Assembly (NCBI RefSeq): GCF_027923905.1
Contig: NZ_AP026966.1
Location: 1,055,001-1,119,000 of the forward strand
Origin: Massilia varians
Lineage (GTDB): Bacteria > Pseudomonadota > Gammaproteobacteria > Burkholderiales > Burkholderiaceae_D
Direction: 5' to 3'
Length of the DNA stretch: 64,000 bases
Made by a program: the position numbers and the translations under genes. Of the stretch, positions 1 to 13,597 are shown one piece after another; the stretch's first letter is position 1; each line of letters opens with the position of its first letter. Below the pieces are notes generated by a model that made no database searches, was not told the origin of the DNA, and worked only from the letters and a program-made list of their open reading frames with translations.

Positions 1-372
<372 letters not shown>

Positions 373-507
373 ATAACCTTGGTAGGTTATAGACGAGTCA
401 AGAATACAGCTGCAGTTTGTTGATACTGCTACCCCAAGAACAACAAGAACTTGCTTCTTCCGGATTGGTGAAATTTGACCATGTGGTCAAATCTCACGAC
501 AAGTCAA

Positions 508-623
508 AGCCTGATGACCATAGCAAGTCGGTCCCACCCCTTCCCATCCCGAACAGGACCGTGAAACGACTTTGCGCCGATGATAGTGCTGCAACCAGTG
601 TGAAAGTAGGTTATCGTCAGGCT
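508..623 (+). rRNA. rrf: 5S rRNA (rrnA)
   Basis: About 116 nt. The closing helix is GCCTGATGAC at the start against GTCAGGC at the end, with the conserved GGTCCCACC, CCGAAC and GCGCCGATGATAGT segments of bacterial 5S between. The sequence is identical by eye in all four operons of the window. Confidence 0.96.
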
Positions 624-632
624 AGTTATATG

Positions 633-668
633 AAAAACCCCACCAGGTGATCCTGGTGGGGTTTTTTG
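633..668 (+). terminator. rrnA intrinsic terminator
   Basis: A strong stem (CCCCACCAGG / CCTGGTGGGG) is followed by a run of six T. It is preceded by a run of A, so it could also work on the other strand. The same hairpin follows rrnC, whereas rrnB and rrnD use a different one. Confidence 0.93.
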
Positions 669-700
669 CTTTGTGTTTTCATATCGTTGATGCACTTCCT

Positions 701-729
701 TTGTCAAATCTGCTGACTGACAGTACAGT
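701..729 (+). promoter_or_regulatory. Predicted sigma-70 promoter of jetABCD
   Basis: TTGTCA (701-706) and TACAGT (724-729) are separated by exactly 17 nt. Transcription would start near 736, about 20 nt before the jetA ATG and just past the rrnA terminator. It is the only good promoter-like pair seen in the 89-nt gap, so the Wadjet operon probably has its own promoter rather than relying on rrnA read-through. Confidence 0.55.
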
Positions 730-757
730 CATATGATTCACACATCGGCATCGGAAG

Positions 758-2215
758 ATGGACTACCACCAGCTCGTTCTCCAGCGGCGCTCTCATCCCG
801 CCTGGCGCCTTCTCGCAGCAGATCATGCACCCATGATCGCCAGTTTCTTGCACCGCAGCTTTATCGCGCCGAATATCCGTACGATTCCGCGCCAGGAACT
901 GGCATCTCAGTTGGATGATCACCTGTTCCATCTCCACGAAGCGGAAGCTCAAGAAGTTTATCCCAAGAGCGCCGTGGCCTATCTCGACGATTGGGCTTCC
1001 GACGAGCGCGCTTGGTTGCGAAAATATTATCCGCAAGGACATGACGAAGCCCATTACGACCTGACGTCGTCCGCAGAGCAAGCTATCGAGTGGCTCGCGA
1101 CGCTTGATCAGCGAGCCTTCATCGGAACCGAATCGCGTCTGATGACCGTATTTGATCTGCTTAAACAGATTGTCGGTGGTACCGAACTGAACCCCCGTAC
1201 GCGTATCGAAGATCTACAGAGGCGCAAGGCCGAAATCGACGCTGAGATTGCGCAGATTCGTGAAGGGCGCCTCGCGTTGATGGAGCCGACACAGGTACGT
1301 GAACGCTTTTTGCAAATGGCAACGACCGCCCGCGAGCTGCTATCCGACTTTCGTGCGCTTGACCAGAGCTTCCGTAGCCTGGACCGGGACGTCCGTGAAC
1401 AGATCGCCATCTGGGAAGGAGGCAAGGGAGAGCTGCTGCAACAGGTATTCGGCTGGCGCGACCTGATCGCTGATTCCGACGAGGGCCGCAGTTTCCGGGC
1501 CTTCTGGGATCTCCTGATGTCGCCAGCCCGCCAGGACGAACTCAGCAATTTACTGGAGCATGTCATGCAACTCGGACCGATTCGTGAACTGGAGCCGGAT
1601 GGACGTCTCAGGCGCATCCACTACGACTGGCTCGAAGCGGGTGAAGTGACGCAGCGTACCGTCGCGCGCCTGTCGGAGCAGTTGCGCCGTTACCTGGACG
1701 ACCAGGCCTGGCTCGAGAATCGCCGAATCATGGAATTGGTCCGCGGCGTCGAGCAGAAGGCCCTGGCCCTGCGCGGGCAAGTGCCCGAGGGCGCATTTTC
1801 CTCGATCGACGACGAGGCGCCGGCGATCAGCCTGCCCATGGAGCGTCTGCTATACACGCCGCCCTTCAAGGCCGACATCCGTAACGTCACAGTCGAAGAC
1901 GCTGCGGCGGACATCGTGGCCGATGCCTTGTTCGAGCAGGTCTACGTCGACCAGGCGCGCCTCCTGACGAATATCCGGCGCGCTCTGCAGACGCGCAAGC
2001 AGGTGTCGCTTGCCTCCCTGGTGGCGGAACGCCCGATCGAACAAGGGTTGGCCGAGATCGCCACCTACCTGAAGCTGGCCACGCAAGAATTCGGCGCCGT
2101 CATCGACGACGAGCGTACTGAACGGGTATCCTGGACCGACGGCGCAGGTCACCAGCGCCAAGCTTCCTTACCCCTGGTAATTTTTACCCTACGCGAGCAG
2201 ACAAGTAATGAATGA
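758..2215 (+). CDS. jetA: Wadjet type I subunit JetA (DUF3375)
   Basis: 485 aa, the usual JetA length. JetA is the kleisin (MukF-like) subunit of the Wadjet SMC complex, which recognises small circular DNA such as plasmids. The N-terminus (MDYHQLVLQRRSHPAWRL, then FLHRSFI) matches the DUF3375 family opening, which supports the ATG at 758 even though the GGAAG before it is almost adjacent. The middle (about residues 150-230) is rich in charged helices. It is the first gene of jetABCD and overlaps jetB by 8 nt. GC content looks lower than in the cobalamin genes next door, compatible with horizontal acquisition; that is a visual impression, not a calculation. Confidence 0.93.
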   Translation: MDYHQLVLQRRSHPAWRLLAADHAPMIASFLHRSFIAPNIRTIPRQELASQLDDHLFHLHEAEAQEVYPKSAVAYLDDWASDERAWLRKYYPQGHDEAHYDLTSSAEQAIEWLATLDQRAFIGTESRLMTVFDLLKQIVGGTELNPRTRIEDLQRRKAEIDAEIAQIREGRLALMEPTQVRERFLQMATTARELLSDFRALDQSFRSLDRDVREQIAIWEGGKGELLQQVFGWRDLIADSDEGRSFRAFWDLLMSPARQDELSNLLEHVMQLGPIRELEPDGRLRRIHYDWLEAGEVTQRTVARLSEQLRRYLDDQAWLENRRIMELVRGVEQKALALRGQVPEGAFSSIDDEAPAISLPMERLLYTPPFKADIRNVTVEDAAADIVADALFEQVYVDQARLLTNIRRALQTRKQVSLASLVAERPIEQGLAEIATYLKLATQEFGAVIDDERTERVSWTDGAGHQRQASLPLVIFTLREQTSNE

Positions 2216-2801
2216 AGACGACCGTCTCGGCCCTATTTTGGTAGCCTTGTTCCAGGGCGTGCTTTACCGCGAGAATGCGGCGGCGCTGTGGCAGGGCTTG
2301 CTCGACCTGCAGGCGCGCGTACGCGACTATTGCGCCATCATCGGTCTCGAGATGGTGCTCGACGAAGCAGAAGGCTACGCCTACCTGCGCCAGCGCCCGC
2401 GCGCGCAGGAAGAAAGCGACATGCCGCGCCTGGTCCAGCGGCGTCCGCTCAGCTTTCCAGTCAGCCTGATCCTGGTCCTGCTGCGAAAAAAGCTGGCCGA
2501 GTTTGACGCGGCCGGCGGTGACACCCGGTTGGTAGTCAGCCGTGATGACATTGCCGAGCAGATGCGGCTGTTCCTGCCCGAGACCGCCAACGAAGCGCGC
2601 CTGCTCGACCGCATGGAGACCCACCTCAACAAAGTCGTCGAGCTCGGATTCCTGCGCCGCCTGCGCGGCCCGGACAACCAGTACGAAGTGCGGCGCATCC
2701 TCAAGGCCTTCGTCGATGCGCAATGGCTCGACGATTTCAGCAAGCGGCTCGATACTTATGCCAGCCATGCCGCGTCGGCGACGGGCGAGGAGAGCGTATG
2801 A
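2208..2801 (+). CDS. jetB: Wadjet type I subunit JetB (DUF4194)
   Basis: 197 aa. JetB is the MukE-like winged-helix (KITE) subunit that binds the JetA kleisin. The sequence has DUF4194 character: an N-terminal LGPILVALFQGVLY helix, a central basic and hydrophobic block (RPLSFPVSLILVLLRKKL, about residues 78-95) and a winged-helix-like C-terminal half. It overlaps jetA upstream by 8 nt and jetC downstream by an ATGA, so the three are almost certainly translationally coupled. No internal stop or truncation is seen. Confidence 0.92.
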   Translation: MNEDDRLGPILVALFQGVLYRENAAALWQGLLDLQARVRDYCAIIGLEMVLDEAEGYAYLRQRPRAQEESDMPRLVQRRPLSFPVSLILVLLRKKLAEFDAAGGDTRLVVSRDDIAEQMRLFLPETANEARLLDRMETHLNKVVELGFLRRLRGPDNQYEVRRILKAFVDAQWLDDFSKRLDTYASHAASATGEESV

Positions 2802-5800
2802 ACGCAGTGCCGGAATCCGATCCGTCCGCCCAGCCCTCCCCAAGCCAGCTCGACCTGGCCGACCCGGGCGATGCGATACCAGACGCAGTCGCGCATGCTC
2901 GTCTCGACGCTGCACCGGCACCGCTCATCGCGGATGGTGCGGGACGTGCGGGCTTCCGCCTGCACCGTTTCGAGGTATACAACTGGGGCACCTTCCACCA
3001 GCGCGTCTGGCGTATGCACCCCGGCGGCGACAACATGCTGCTTACCGGCGACATTGGCTCGGGCAAGTCGACCTTGGTGGACGCCCTGACGACCCTGCTG
3101 GTCCCGCACAACAAGATCTCGTACAACAAGGCGGCAGGGGCCGATGCGCGCGAACGCAGCCTGCGTACGTATGTGCTCGGCCACTATAAATCCGAACGCG
3201 GCGACACCGGCATGACCGCGCGCGCCGTGCCGCTGCGCGACCACCACAGTTATTCGGTCCTGCTTGGAGAATTCCGCAACGAAGGCTTCGAGCAGAGCGT
3301 GACGCTGGCCCAGGTATTCTGGCTGAAAGATCCCCGCGGCCAGCCCGAGCGTTTCTACGTTGTTGCCGATGCGAGTCTGGCAATTGCCGAGCATTTCGCC
3401 GGCTTCGGCACCGACATCGCGCACTTGCGCAAACGCTTGCGCGGTATTGCCGGCGTGACTCTGTTCGACAGCTTTCCACCCTACGGCGCCGAGTTTCGGC
3501 GCCGCTTCGGCATCGCGTCCGAGCAGGCGATGGATTTGTTCAACCAGACGGTCTCGATGAAGTCGGTCGGCAACCTGACCGAGTTCGTGCGGGAGCACAT
3601 GCTCGAGCCGTTTCCGGTCCAGGCCCGTATCGACGCGCTGATCGCCCACTTCGACGACCTCAACCGCGCACATGAAGCGGTGCTCAAGGCGCAGGCCCAG
3701 ATCGATGCACTGCTGCCCTTGACGGCAGATTGCGATCGTCACGCCGCGTTGGCGCAGAGCGTGGATGAACTACGCGCCTGCCGCGATGCGCTTCGTTCCT
3801 GGTTTGCCGGCCTGAAGGCCGCGCTGCTCGATAAACGTATCGCCCATCTCGAAGCCGATCATGAACGCTCCACAGGCAAGCTTGTCCAACTTCAAGAATT
3901 GTTGCGGGCACAGCGTCGGACGCGCGACGACCTGACCGCCGCAATTTCCGCCAACGGCGGCAACCGTATCGAGCAGATCAGGAACGAGATCGCCCGCCTC
4001 GACATCACCAGGCAGGAAAAATCTGCACGTGCAGACAAATACAGCCTGATCGCCGGCGCGGTCGGCCTGCCTGGCGCGCTCGACACGGACACCTTCGACG
4101 CAAACCGCCGCGCCGTCGCGCAAGGCCAGGCCAAGTGCATCGCGCAGCGCGACGAGCGCAGCAACCGGCTGACCGAAGCCGGTGTCACGGTACGCGAATT
4201 GCGCCGCCTGCATGGCGACCTCACCAGCGAACTCGAATCGCTGCGCCAGCGCCGCTCGAATGTCCCGCGCCAGATGCTGATGGTGCGCGATGCGCTGTGC
4301 GAGGCCTTGTCCATCCCTGCGGACAAGCTGCCGTTTGCCGGTGAACTGATTCAGGTGCGCGAAGAGGCGCAGTCCTGGGAGGGAGCGGCCGAGCGCCTCC
4401 TGCACGCATTTGGGTTGTCGCTGCTGGTGCCCGAAGCCTATTATGCCCAGGTCGCGGCCTGGACGGATCGTACCCACCTCGGTGCACGCCTGGTCTATTA
4501 CCGGGTACGCCCGAGCGTGACGGCCGAGCGGCGACCGGCACATCCGCAGTCGCTGATACACAAGCTGGCCCTCCAGCCCGACTCTCCCTTTTATCCCTGG
4601 CTAGAGGCGGAGTTGGCACGGCGCTTCGACTATGCGTGCTGCGACAGCATGGACCAATTCCGCCGTGAGCAGCGGGCGATCACACCCAACGGTCAGGTGA
4701 AAGCCGGCGGCGAGCGGCACGAGAAAGACGATCGCCACCAAATCGGCGACCGGACGCGCTATGTGCTGGGTTGGACCAACGAGGCGAAGATCGCCGCGCT
4801 CGCCAAGCAAGAACGCGATCTCGCCACGCGCATCCACGCGCATGCCCAGCAGATTCGAACGCTCAAGGAAGAAGTCGAGCAATGGAACAAGCTGCACGGC
4901 TTGTGGCAGCAATTGGCGGTTTACGGCGACTTCGCGGAACTGGACTGGAAACCATTGGTGACGGAGATCGACCAGCTCGAACGCGAGCAGCGGGAGCTGG
5001 CCGCGTCGTCCGACCTGCTGCGCACGCTGCAGGAGCAACTACAGGAGCTCGACGAGGCCCTCGCCGAGACCGAGGCCCAGCACGGCGCTGCTGCCAAGGT
5101 CGAAGCGACCATGGCCGAAAAGCTGCACCAGGCACGTTTTCTACGCGAGGAATCCGGCCAGGTGGCCGCTGCCATCGACGATGTCCGCCGTGCGTCACTG
5201 GAACCGCGGCTTGAAGCCTTACGCACCGAGGCGCTGGGCGAGCATGCACTGACGGTCGAATCGGCCGACAACCGAGAGCGCGACATGCGCGAATTCTTGC
5301 AAGGGCGGATTGATGCCGAAGGCAAGAAGATCGAGCGTTTGCGCGATGCGATCATTTCGGCCATGCAGAATTATGTGGTCGCCTGGCCCCTGGATGTGCG
5401 CGAGGTCGACGTCAATATCGAGGCCGCCAGCGAATTCCGGCGCATGCTGCAAGCCTTGCAGGCAGACGATCTACCGCGCTTTGCCAGTCGCTTCAAGGAG
5501 CTGCTGAATGAAAACACGATCCGAGAGATTGCCGGCTTCCAGTCGCAACTCAAACGCGAGCGTGAAACCATCCGCGAACGGATCGACACCATCAACACGT
5601 CGCTCCATGCGATCGACTACAACCCGAACCGCTACATCGCGCTGGAGGCGGAGCCGAGCCTGGACGCCGACCTGCGCGACTTCCAGCACGACTTGCGCAG
5701 CTGTACCGAGGGCGCTCTGACGGGGGCGCCCGATGAGGAATATACTGAGACCAAATTCCTACAGGTGCGGCGCATTATCGAGCGTTTCCGGGGCCGCGAG

Positions 5801-6274
5801 GGTAGCGCCGAGATGGACAAGCGTTGGACCCGCAAGGTTACCGATGTGCGAAACTGGTTCGTGTTTTCGGCCTCGGAGCGTTGGCGTGAAGACGGCCGCG
5901 AACATGAGCACTATTCCGATGCGGGCGGTAAATCAGGCGGCCAGAAAGAAAAGCTCGCCTATACCGTGCTCGCAGCCAGCCTGGCCTACCAGTTTGGCCT
6001 CGAGTGGGATGTGGTTCGCTCGCGCTCGTTCCGCTTCGTTGTGATCGACGAAGCCTTCGGCCGTGGTTCCGATGAGTCGGCGCGTTATGGTCTGGAATTA
6101 TTCCGGCGCATGAATTTACAACTGCTCATCGTGACCCCGCTGCAGAAAATCCACATCATCGAACCCTATGTGGCCGGCCTCGGGTTCGTGCACAGCGAAG
6201 AGGGCCGTCAATCTATGTTGCGCTACCTGAGCATCGAGGAATTCCGGGCTGAACGCGAGGCGCGCAGCGGATGA
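2798..6274 (+). CDS. jetC: Wadjet type I subunit JetC, SMC-like ATPase
   Basis: 1158 aa from the ATG at 2798, which overlaps the jetB stop (ATGA). JetC is the MukB-like motor that extrudes DNA loops in the Wadjet complex. Visible parts are a Walker A GDIGSGKST (residues 84-92), a long coiled coil in two arms around a hinge-like globular middle (roughly 300-900), an ABC signature SGGQKEK (about 1046-1052) and a Walker B VVIDEAFG with D1084 and E1085. All ATPase motifs are present, so the motor looks functional. The first ~50 residues are proline/alanine rich and probably disordered. The ATG at 2798 is preferred over in-frame codons further upstream because of the coupling and the loss of homology before it. 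Confidence 0.94.
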   Translation: MNAVPESDPSAQPSPSQLDLADPGDAIPDAVAHARLDAAPAPLIADGAGRAGFRLHRFEVYNWGTFHQRVWRMHPGGDNMLLTGDIGSGKSTLVDALTTLLVPHNKISYNKAAGADARERSLRTYVLGHYKSERGDTGMTARAVPLRDHHSYSVLLGEFRNEGFEQSVTLAQVFWLKDPRGQPERFYVVADASLAIAEHFAGFGTDIAHLRKRLRGIAGVTLFDSFPPYGAEFRRRFGIASEQAMDLFNQTVSMKSVGNLTEFVREHMLEPFPVQARIDALIAHFDDLNRAHEAVLKAQAQIDALLPLTADCDRHAALAQSVDELRACRDALRSWFAGLKAALLDKRIAHLEADHERSTGKLVQLQELLRAQRRTRDDLTAAISANGGNRIEQIRNEIARLDITRQEKSARADKYSLIAGAVGLPGALDTDTFDANRRAVAQGQAKCIAQRDERSNRLTEAGVTVRELRRLHGDLTSELESLRQRRSNVPRQMLMVRDALCEALSIPADKLPFAGELIQVREEAQSWEGAAERLLHAFGLSLLVPEAYYAQVAAWTDRTHLGARLVYYRVRPSVTAERRPAHPQSLIHKLALQPDSPFYPWLEAELARRFDYACCDSMDQFRREQRAITPNGQVKAGGERHEKDDRHQIGDRTRYVLGWTNEAKIAALAKQERDLATRIHAHAQQIRTLKEEVEQWNKLHGLWQQLAVYGDFAELDWKPLVTEIDQLEREQRELAASSDLLRTLQEQLQELDEALAETEAQHGAAAKVEATMAEKLHQARFLREESGQVAAAIDDVRRASLEPRLEALRTEALGEHALTVESADNRERDMREFLQGRIDAEGKKIERLRDAIISAMQNYVVAWPLDVREVDVNIEAASEFRRMLQALQADDLPRFASRFKELLNENTIREIAGFQSQLKRERETIRERIDTINTSLHAIDYNPNRYIALEAEPSLDADLRDFQHDLRSCTEGALTGAPDEEYTETKFLQVRRIIERFRGREGSAEMDKRWTRKVTDVRNWFVFSASERWREDGREHEHYSDAGGKSGGQKEKLAYTVLAASLAYQFGLEWDVVRSRSFRFVVIDEAFGRGSDESARYGLELFRRMNLQLLIVTPLQKIHIIEPYVAGLGFVHSEEGRQSMLRYLSIEEFRAEREARSG

Positions 6275-7497
6275 AGGTTCAGCATGCTGCCAGGTGGTCT
6301 GGCCCTGGCGATATCGTCGCCAGCGTTCGTCAACTATGGGATAGCGGCGCAATTTTGCGCGCCAGGCTCGAGAGCGTCCCCATTTTTCCGTATGAGATCC
6401 GCCTTCGGCAACCTGGTGGCGCCGACCTGGGGGACGAGTTCGATGCAGTCCGCCATTGGATTGGCGCGCTCGTCGGATCGAGCCGGACTGGGGGCGGGCA
6501 GGGCTATGAGCTGGTATGGCGCGACATTAATCACCGTCAGCTCGGACGCAACCGTATTCCAATTGCCGCTATCGTTTCCACAGAAGACGATGCATTGCGC
6601 CTCATCGGCCGGACTGCCGAGGCCAGACGTTTCGATCGACTCGCAAGGGTGACGCTGGAAGAGTTTCCCCTTTTGCGCAGCTGGCTCAGCCGACAACCGC
6701 TCAAGTTGATTGAGCATTCTGAGTCTTGGGACAAGGTTCTCGCCGTCCTGCGCTGGTTCAGCGCGCACCCGCGAGCTGGCCTCTACCTGCGCCAGCTCGA
6801 TATAGAGGGTGTCGACACCAAGTTCATCGAAGCAAGAAAGGGCTTGTTCACCGACTTGCTCAATGAAATCATGCCATCTGAATCAATCCTGGCAAGCGCA
6901 AATGGCGTCCGTCAATTCGAGGCGCGGTTTGGATTGCTGACCAAGCCTGCACTTATCCGCTTTCGTGTGCTCGATCCTGTCTGCTACATCGGCGGGCTAT
7001 CCGATATCACGGCACCCGTGGTCCAGTTCGCCGCACTCGACAGCAATGTGCGACGGGTCTTCATTACCGAAAACGAGGTGAATGCGCTGGCTTTTCCCGC
7101 ATCGCCGTCGAGCATGGTGATCTTTGGCGGCGGATATGGGGTCGACAGGCTGGAGCAGGCCACCTGGCTAGCTGATCGTGAGGTGTTTTACTGGGGCGAC
7201 ATTGACACCCATGGTTTCGTGATTCTGGACCGTCTCCGGTCCCATGTGCCGCACGTCCGCTCGCTTCTCATGGATGCCAACACCCTCGATGCGCATAGAT
7301 CCTTGTGGGGCAGTGAAGATCCCGCCACCCGCTTTACCGGCGAACTCAAGCGACTGCGTGAAGACGAACAGCAGTTATTCGCCGCCCTTCGCGACAACGT
7401 GTATGCGACGAATCTGCGCTTAGAGCAGGAACGGATTCGCTACTCCTGGGCGATGGAAGCGATCGCCAGCCTGACGCCGGATGTGGATAAGGACTGA
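6271..7497 (+). CDS. jetD: Wadjet type I nuclease JetD (DUF3322/DUF2220, Toprim)
   Basis: 408 aa, overlapping jetC by 4 nt (ATGA). JetD is the topoisomerase-VI-A/Spo11-like subunit that cleaves the extruded plasmid. The N-terminal DUF3322 half (about residues 1-200) precedes a DUF2220 Toprim half. The expected acidic residues are visible: E267 in ITENE and the D310-x-D312 pair in WGDIDTHG. With intact motifs in JetC and JetD, all four components needed for plasmid restriction appear present. Base composition is noticeably more AT-rich than in neighbouring chromosomal genes. Confidence 0.93.
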   Translation: MKVQHAARWSGPGDIVASVRQLWDSGAILRARLESVPIFPYEIRLRQPGGADLGDEFDAVRHWIGALVGSSRTGGGQGYELVWRDINHRQLGRNRIPIAAIVSTEDDALRLIGRTAEARRFDRLARVTLEEFPLLRSWLSRQPLKLIEHSESWDKVLAVLRWFSAHPRAGLYLRQLDIEGVDTKFIEARKGLFTDLLNEIMPSESILASANGVRQFEARFGLLTKPALIRFRVLDPVCYIGGLSDITAPVVQFAALDSNVRRVFITENEVNALAFPASPSSMVIFGGGYGVDRLEQATWLADREVFYWGDIDTHGFVILDRLRSHVPHVRSLLMDANTLDAHRSLWGSEDPATRFTGELKRLREDEQQLFAALRDNVYATNLRLEQERIRYSWAMEAIASLTPDVDKD

Positions 7498-7511
7498 TAG
7501 TCTGGAAACAA

Positions 7512-7537
7512 AAAAGCCTCGGTAGAAAACCGAGGCT
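7512..7537 (-). terminator. Intrinsic terminator pointing leftward, after jetD
   Basis: The stem GCCTCGG / CCGAGGC has a 7-nt loop and a run of A on its left side, so on the minus strand it reads as a classical hairpin followed by T6. On the plus strand there is no T run, so it is a poor terminator for jetABCD. It implies, or once served, a minus-strand transcript coming from the 7.5-8.1 kb gap. Confidence 0.6.
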
Positions 7538-8071
7538 CCTGTCCGGCCAGGTTCCCGGCCGAGTTCCCAGCTGTGCGTCGCCGCGGCGCGGCGGATGGCA
7601 AGTGCTTGACTTGCTCGCATCCTTGTTGCCGCCGCCGATACTGTGCACGGCTGGGCCAACACTCGCCTCCGTATACGCTCCCCCCGATACCGGAACTTTG
7701 GGTTTGGCGGGTGCCGCCCAGTTCATCAAACTTGTGCTGCCCGTTGCAGTTCACTGCAGCCGACGTGCTTCGACCATGGCGTCCAGGTCACAGTTCGATC
7801 AGACATCAATCGCTGTGACCTCACGCATTATCCAGCTGCAAAAAACCTCATCTGTTCGACAATTCACACATGGGAAATACCGCTCAGTGCCAGCGCAGGA
7901 TGACCGTGGACATGCCTGGTGCCGTCCAGGTAGGGGAGCACTGCTGAAGCCACTATGGAACACGGCGCCGTCCATGCCAAGCACGATCCGCCACGAACAG
8001 CATGATGAGTCGCGACGGCGTCACAGTGCCAAACGTACGGCGTGGAAACGACATCTCCACAAACTACCCCC
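7538..8071. other. Gap between jetD and rrnB with no convincing gene
   Basis: About 530 bp. Short open frames exist on both strands (for example 7602-8087 plus and 7799-7984 minus), but none has a ribosome binding site, a recognisable family or believable composition. It may hold a degraded gene or a small RNA that ends at the leftward hairpin at 7512-7537. I recognise nothing specific. Confidence 0.5.
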
Positions 8072-8226
8072 TTGCCGTATTGGGTGAGAATTTGCTATAG
8101 TTCGCGTTCGCTTCGGTACAAACCGAAAACGTTAACGGAATCAAGTGGTTACGTTAGCAATATCCACAGAGAAATCTGTGACGAAGCGAACGAGGGGTTG
8201 ACGAGTTAAGCGAAATACTGCATAAT
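8072..8226 (+). promoter_or_regulatory. rrnB tandem promoters P1 and P2
   Basis: P1 is TTGCCG (8072-8077) and TATAGT (8096-8101) with an 18-nt spacer. P2 is TTGACG (8198-8203) and CATAAT (8221-8226) with a 17-nt spacer and a GC-containing discriminator (CTCGC). The tandem layout is typical of growth-rate-controlled rRNA promoters. P2 is nearly the same in rrnC and rrnD. Confidence 0.75.
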
Positions 8227-8495
8227 CTCGCTTCTCTGCTGCTGACGAACACAACGCTTCGCAAGGTGCAGCAAGGTAGTACAGAACAAGGTTCTTTAAC
8301 AATCAACAGTCGATAAGTGTGGGCGTTTGATGAAGGTGCCGCTGACTTCGGTCAGTGATTACTTAAATTATCAAATGTTCACAAGAAATAAACGTAAATC
8401 TTCGCAAGAAGGTTTCGTCAGTATTTTGAGTGAGCGAAATCGATCCAGTGGATCGATTTCGAAACCGGTAGCAATACCGGTTTCGACAAACAGAG
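8227..8495 (+). other. rrnB leader with boxA and 16S processing stem
   Basis: The leader holds a boxA antitermination element, GTTCTTTAACAAT (8291-8303), close to the E. coli boxA. The 5' arm of the pre-16S stem follows (cgataagtgtgggcgtttga, near 8311-8330), which pairs with the spacer after the 16S gene. The leader is nearly identical to that of rrnD and differs from that of rrnC between P2 and boxA and again just before the 16S. Confidence 0.75.
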
Positions 8496-13179
<4,684 letters not shown>

Positions 13180-13314
13180 ATAACCTTGGTAGGTTATAGA
13201 CGAGTCAAGAATACAGCTGCAGTTTGTTGATACTGCTACCCCAAGAACAACAAGAACTTGCTTCTTCCGGATTGGTGAAATTTGACCATGTGGTCAAATC
13301 TCACGACAAGTCAA

Positions 13315-13430
13315 AGCCTGATGACCATAGCAAGTCGGTCCCACCCCTTCCCATCCCGAACAGGACCGTGAAACGACTTTGCGCCGATGATAGTGCTGCA
13401 ACCAGTGTGAAAGTAGGTTATCGTCAGGCT
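13315..13430 (+). rRNA. rrf: 5S rRNA (rrnB)
   Basis: Same sequence as the rrnA 5S, closed by GCCTGATGAC / GTCAGGC. The 23S-5S spacer matches rrnA rather than rrnC and rrnD. Confidence 0.96.
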
Positions 13431-13443
13431 AGTTATAAAGCAA

Positions 13444-13475
13444 AGCCCGCTCAGTTGATACTGAGCGGGCTTTTT
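13444..13475 (+). terminator. rrnB intrinsic terminator
   Basis: The stem AGCCCGCTCAGT / ACTGAGCGGGCT with a short loop is followed by T5. The same hairpin, with one substitution, ends rrnD; rrnA and rrnC use a different hairpin. Confidence 0.92.
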
Positions 13476-13597
13476 GCGTTTCTGCGTCCTTCCTATCCTT
13501 CCCGCATGTAATGACAGGTTTCTCGTTGAGCGGCCTAGATACCTGATCAATAACAACGAGTGCTACGTTACACTTCTTGTTATCTCGACTACTCGAC

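Noticed and set aside
7602..8087. A 161-residue plus-strand frame between jetD and rrnB
   Set aside because: It has no recognisable family and no ribosome binding site, and it runs into the rrnB promoter; a chance frame is more likely.
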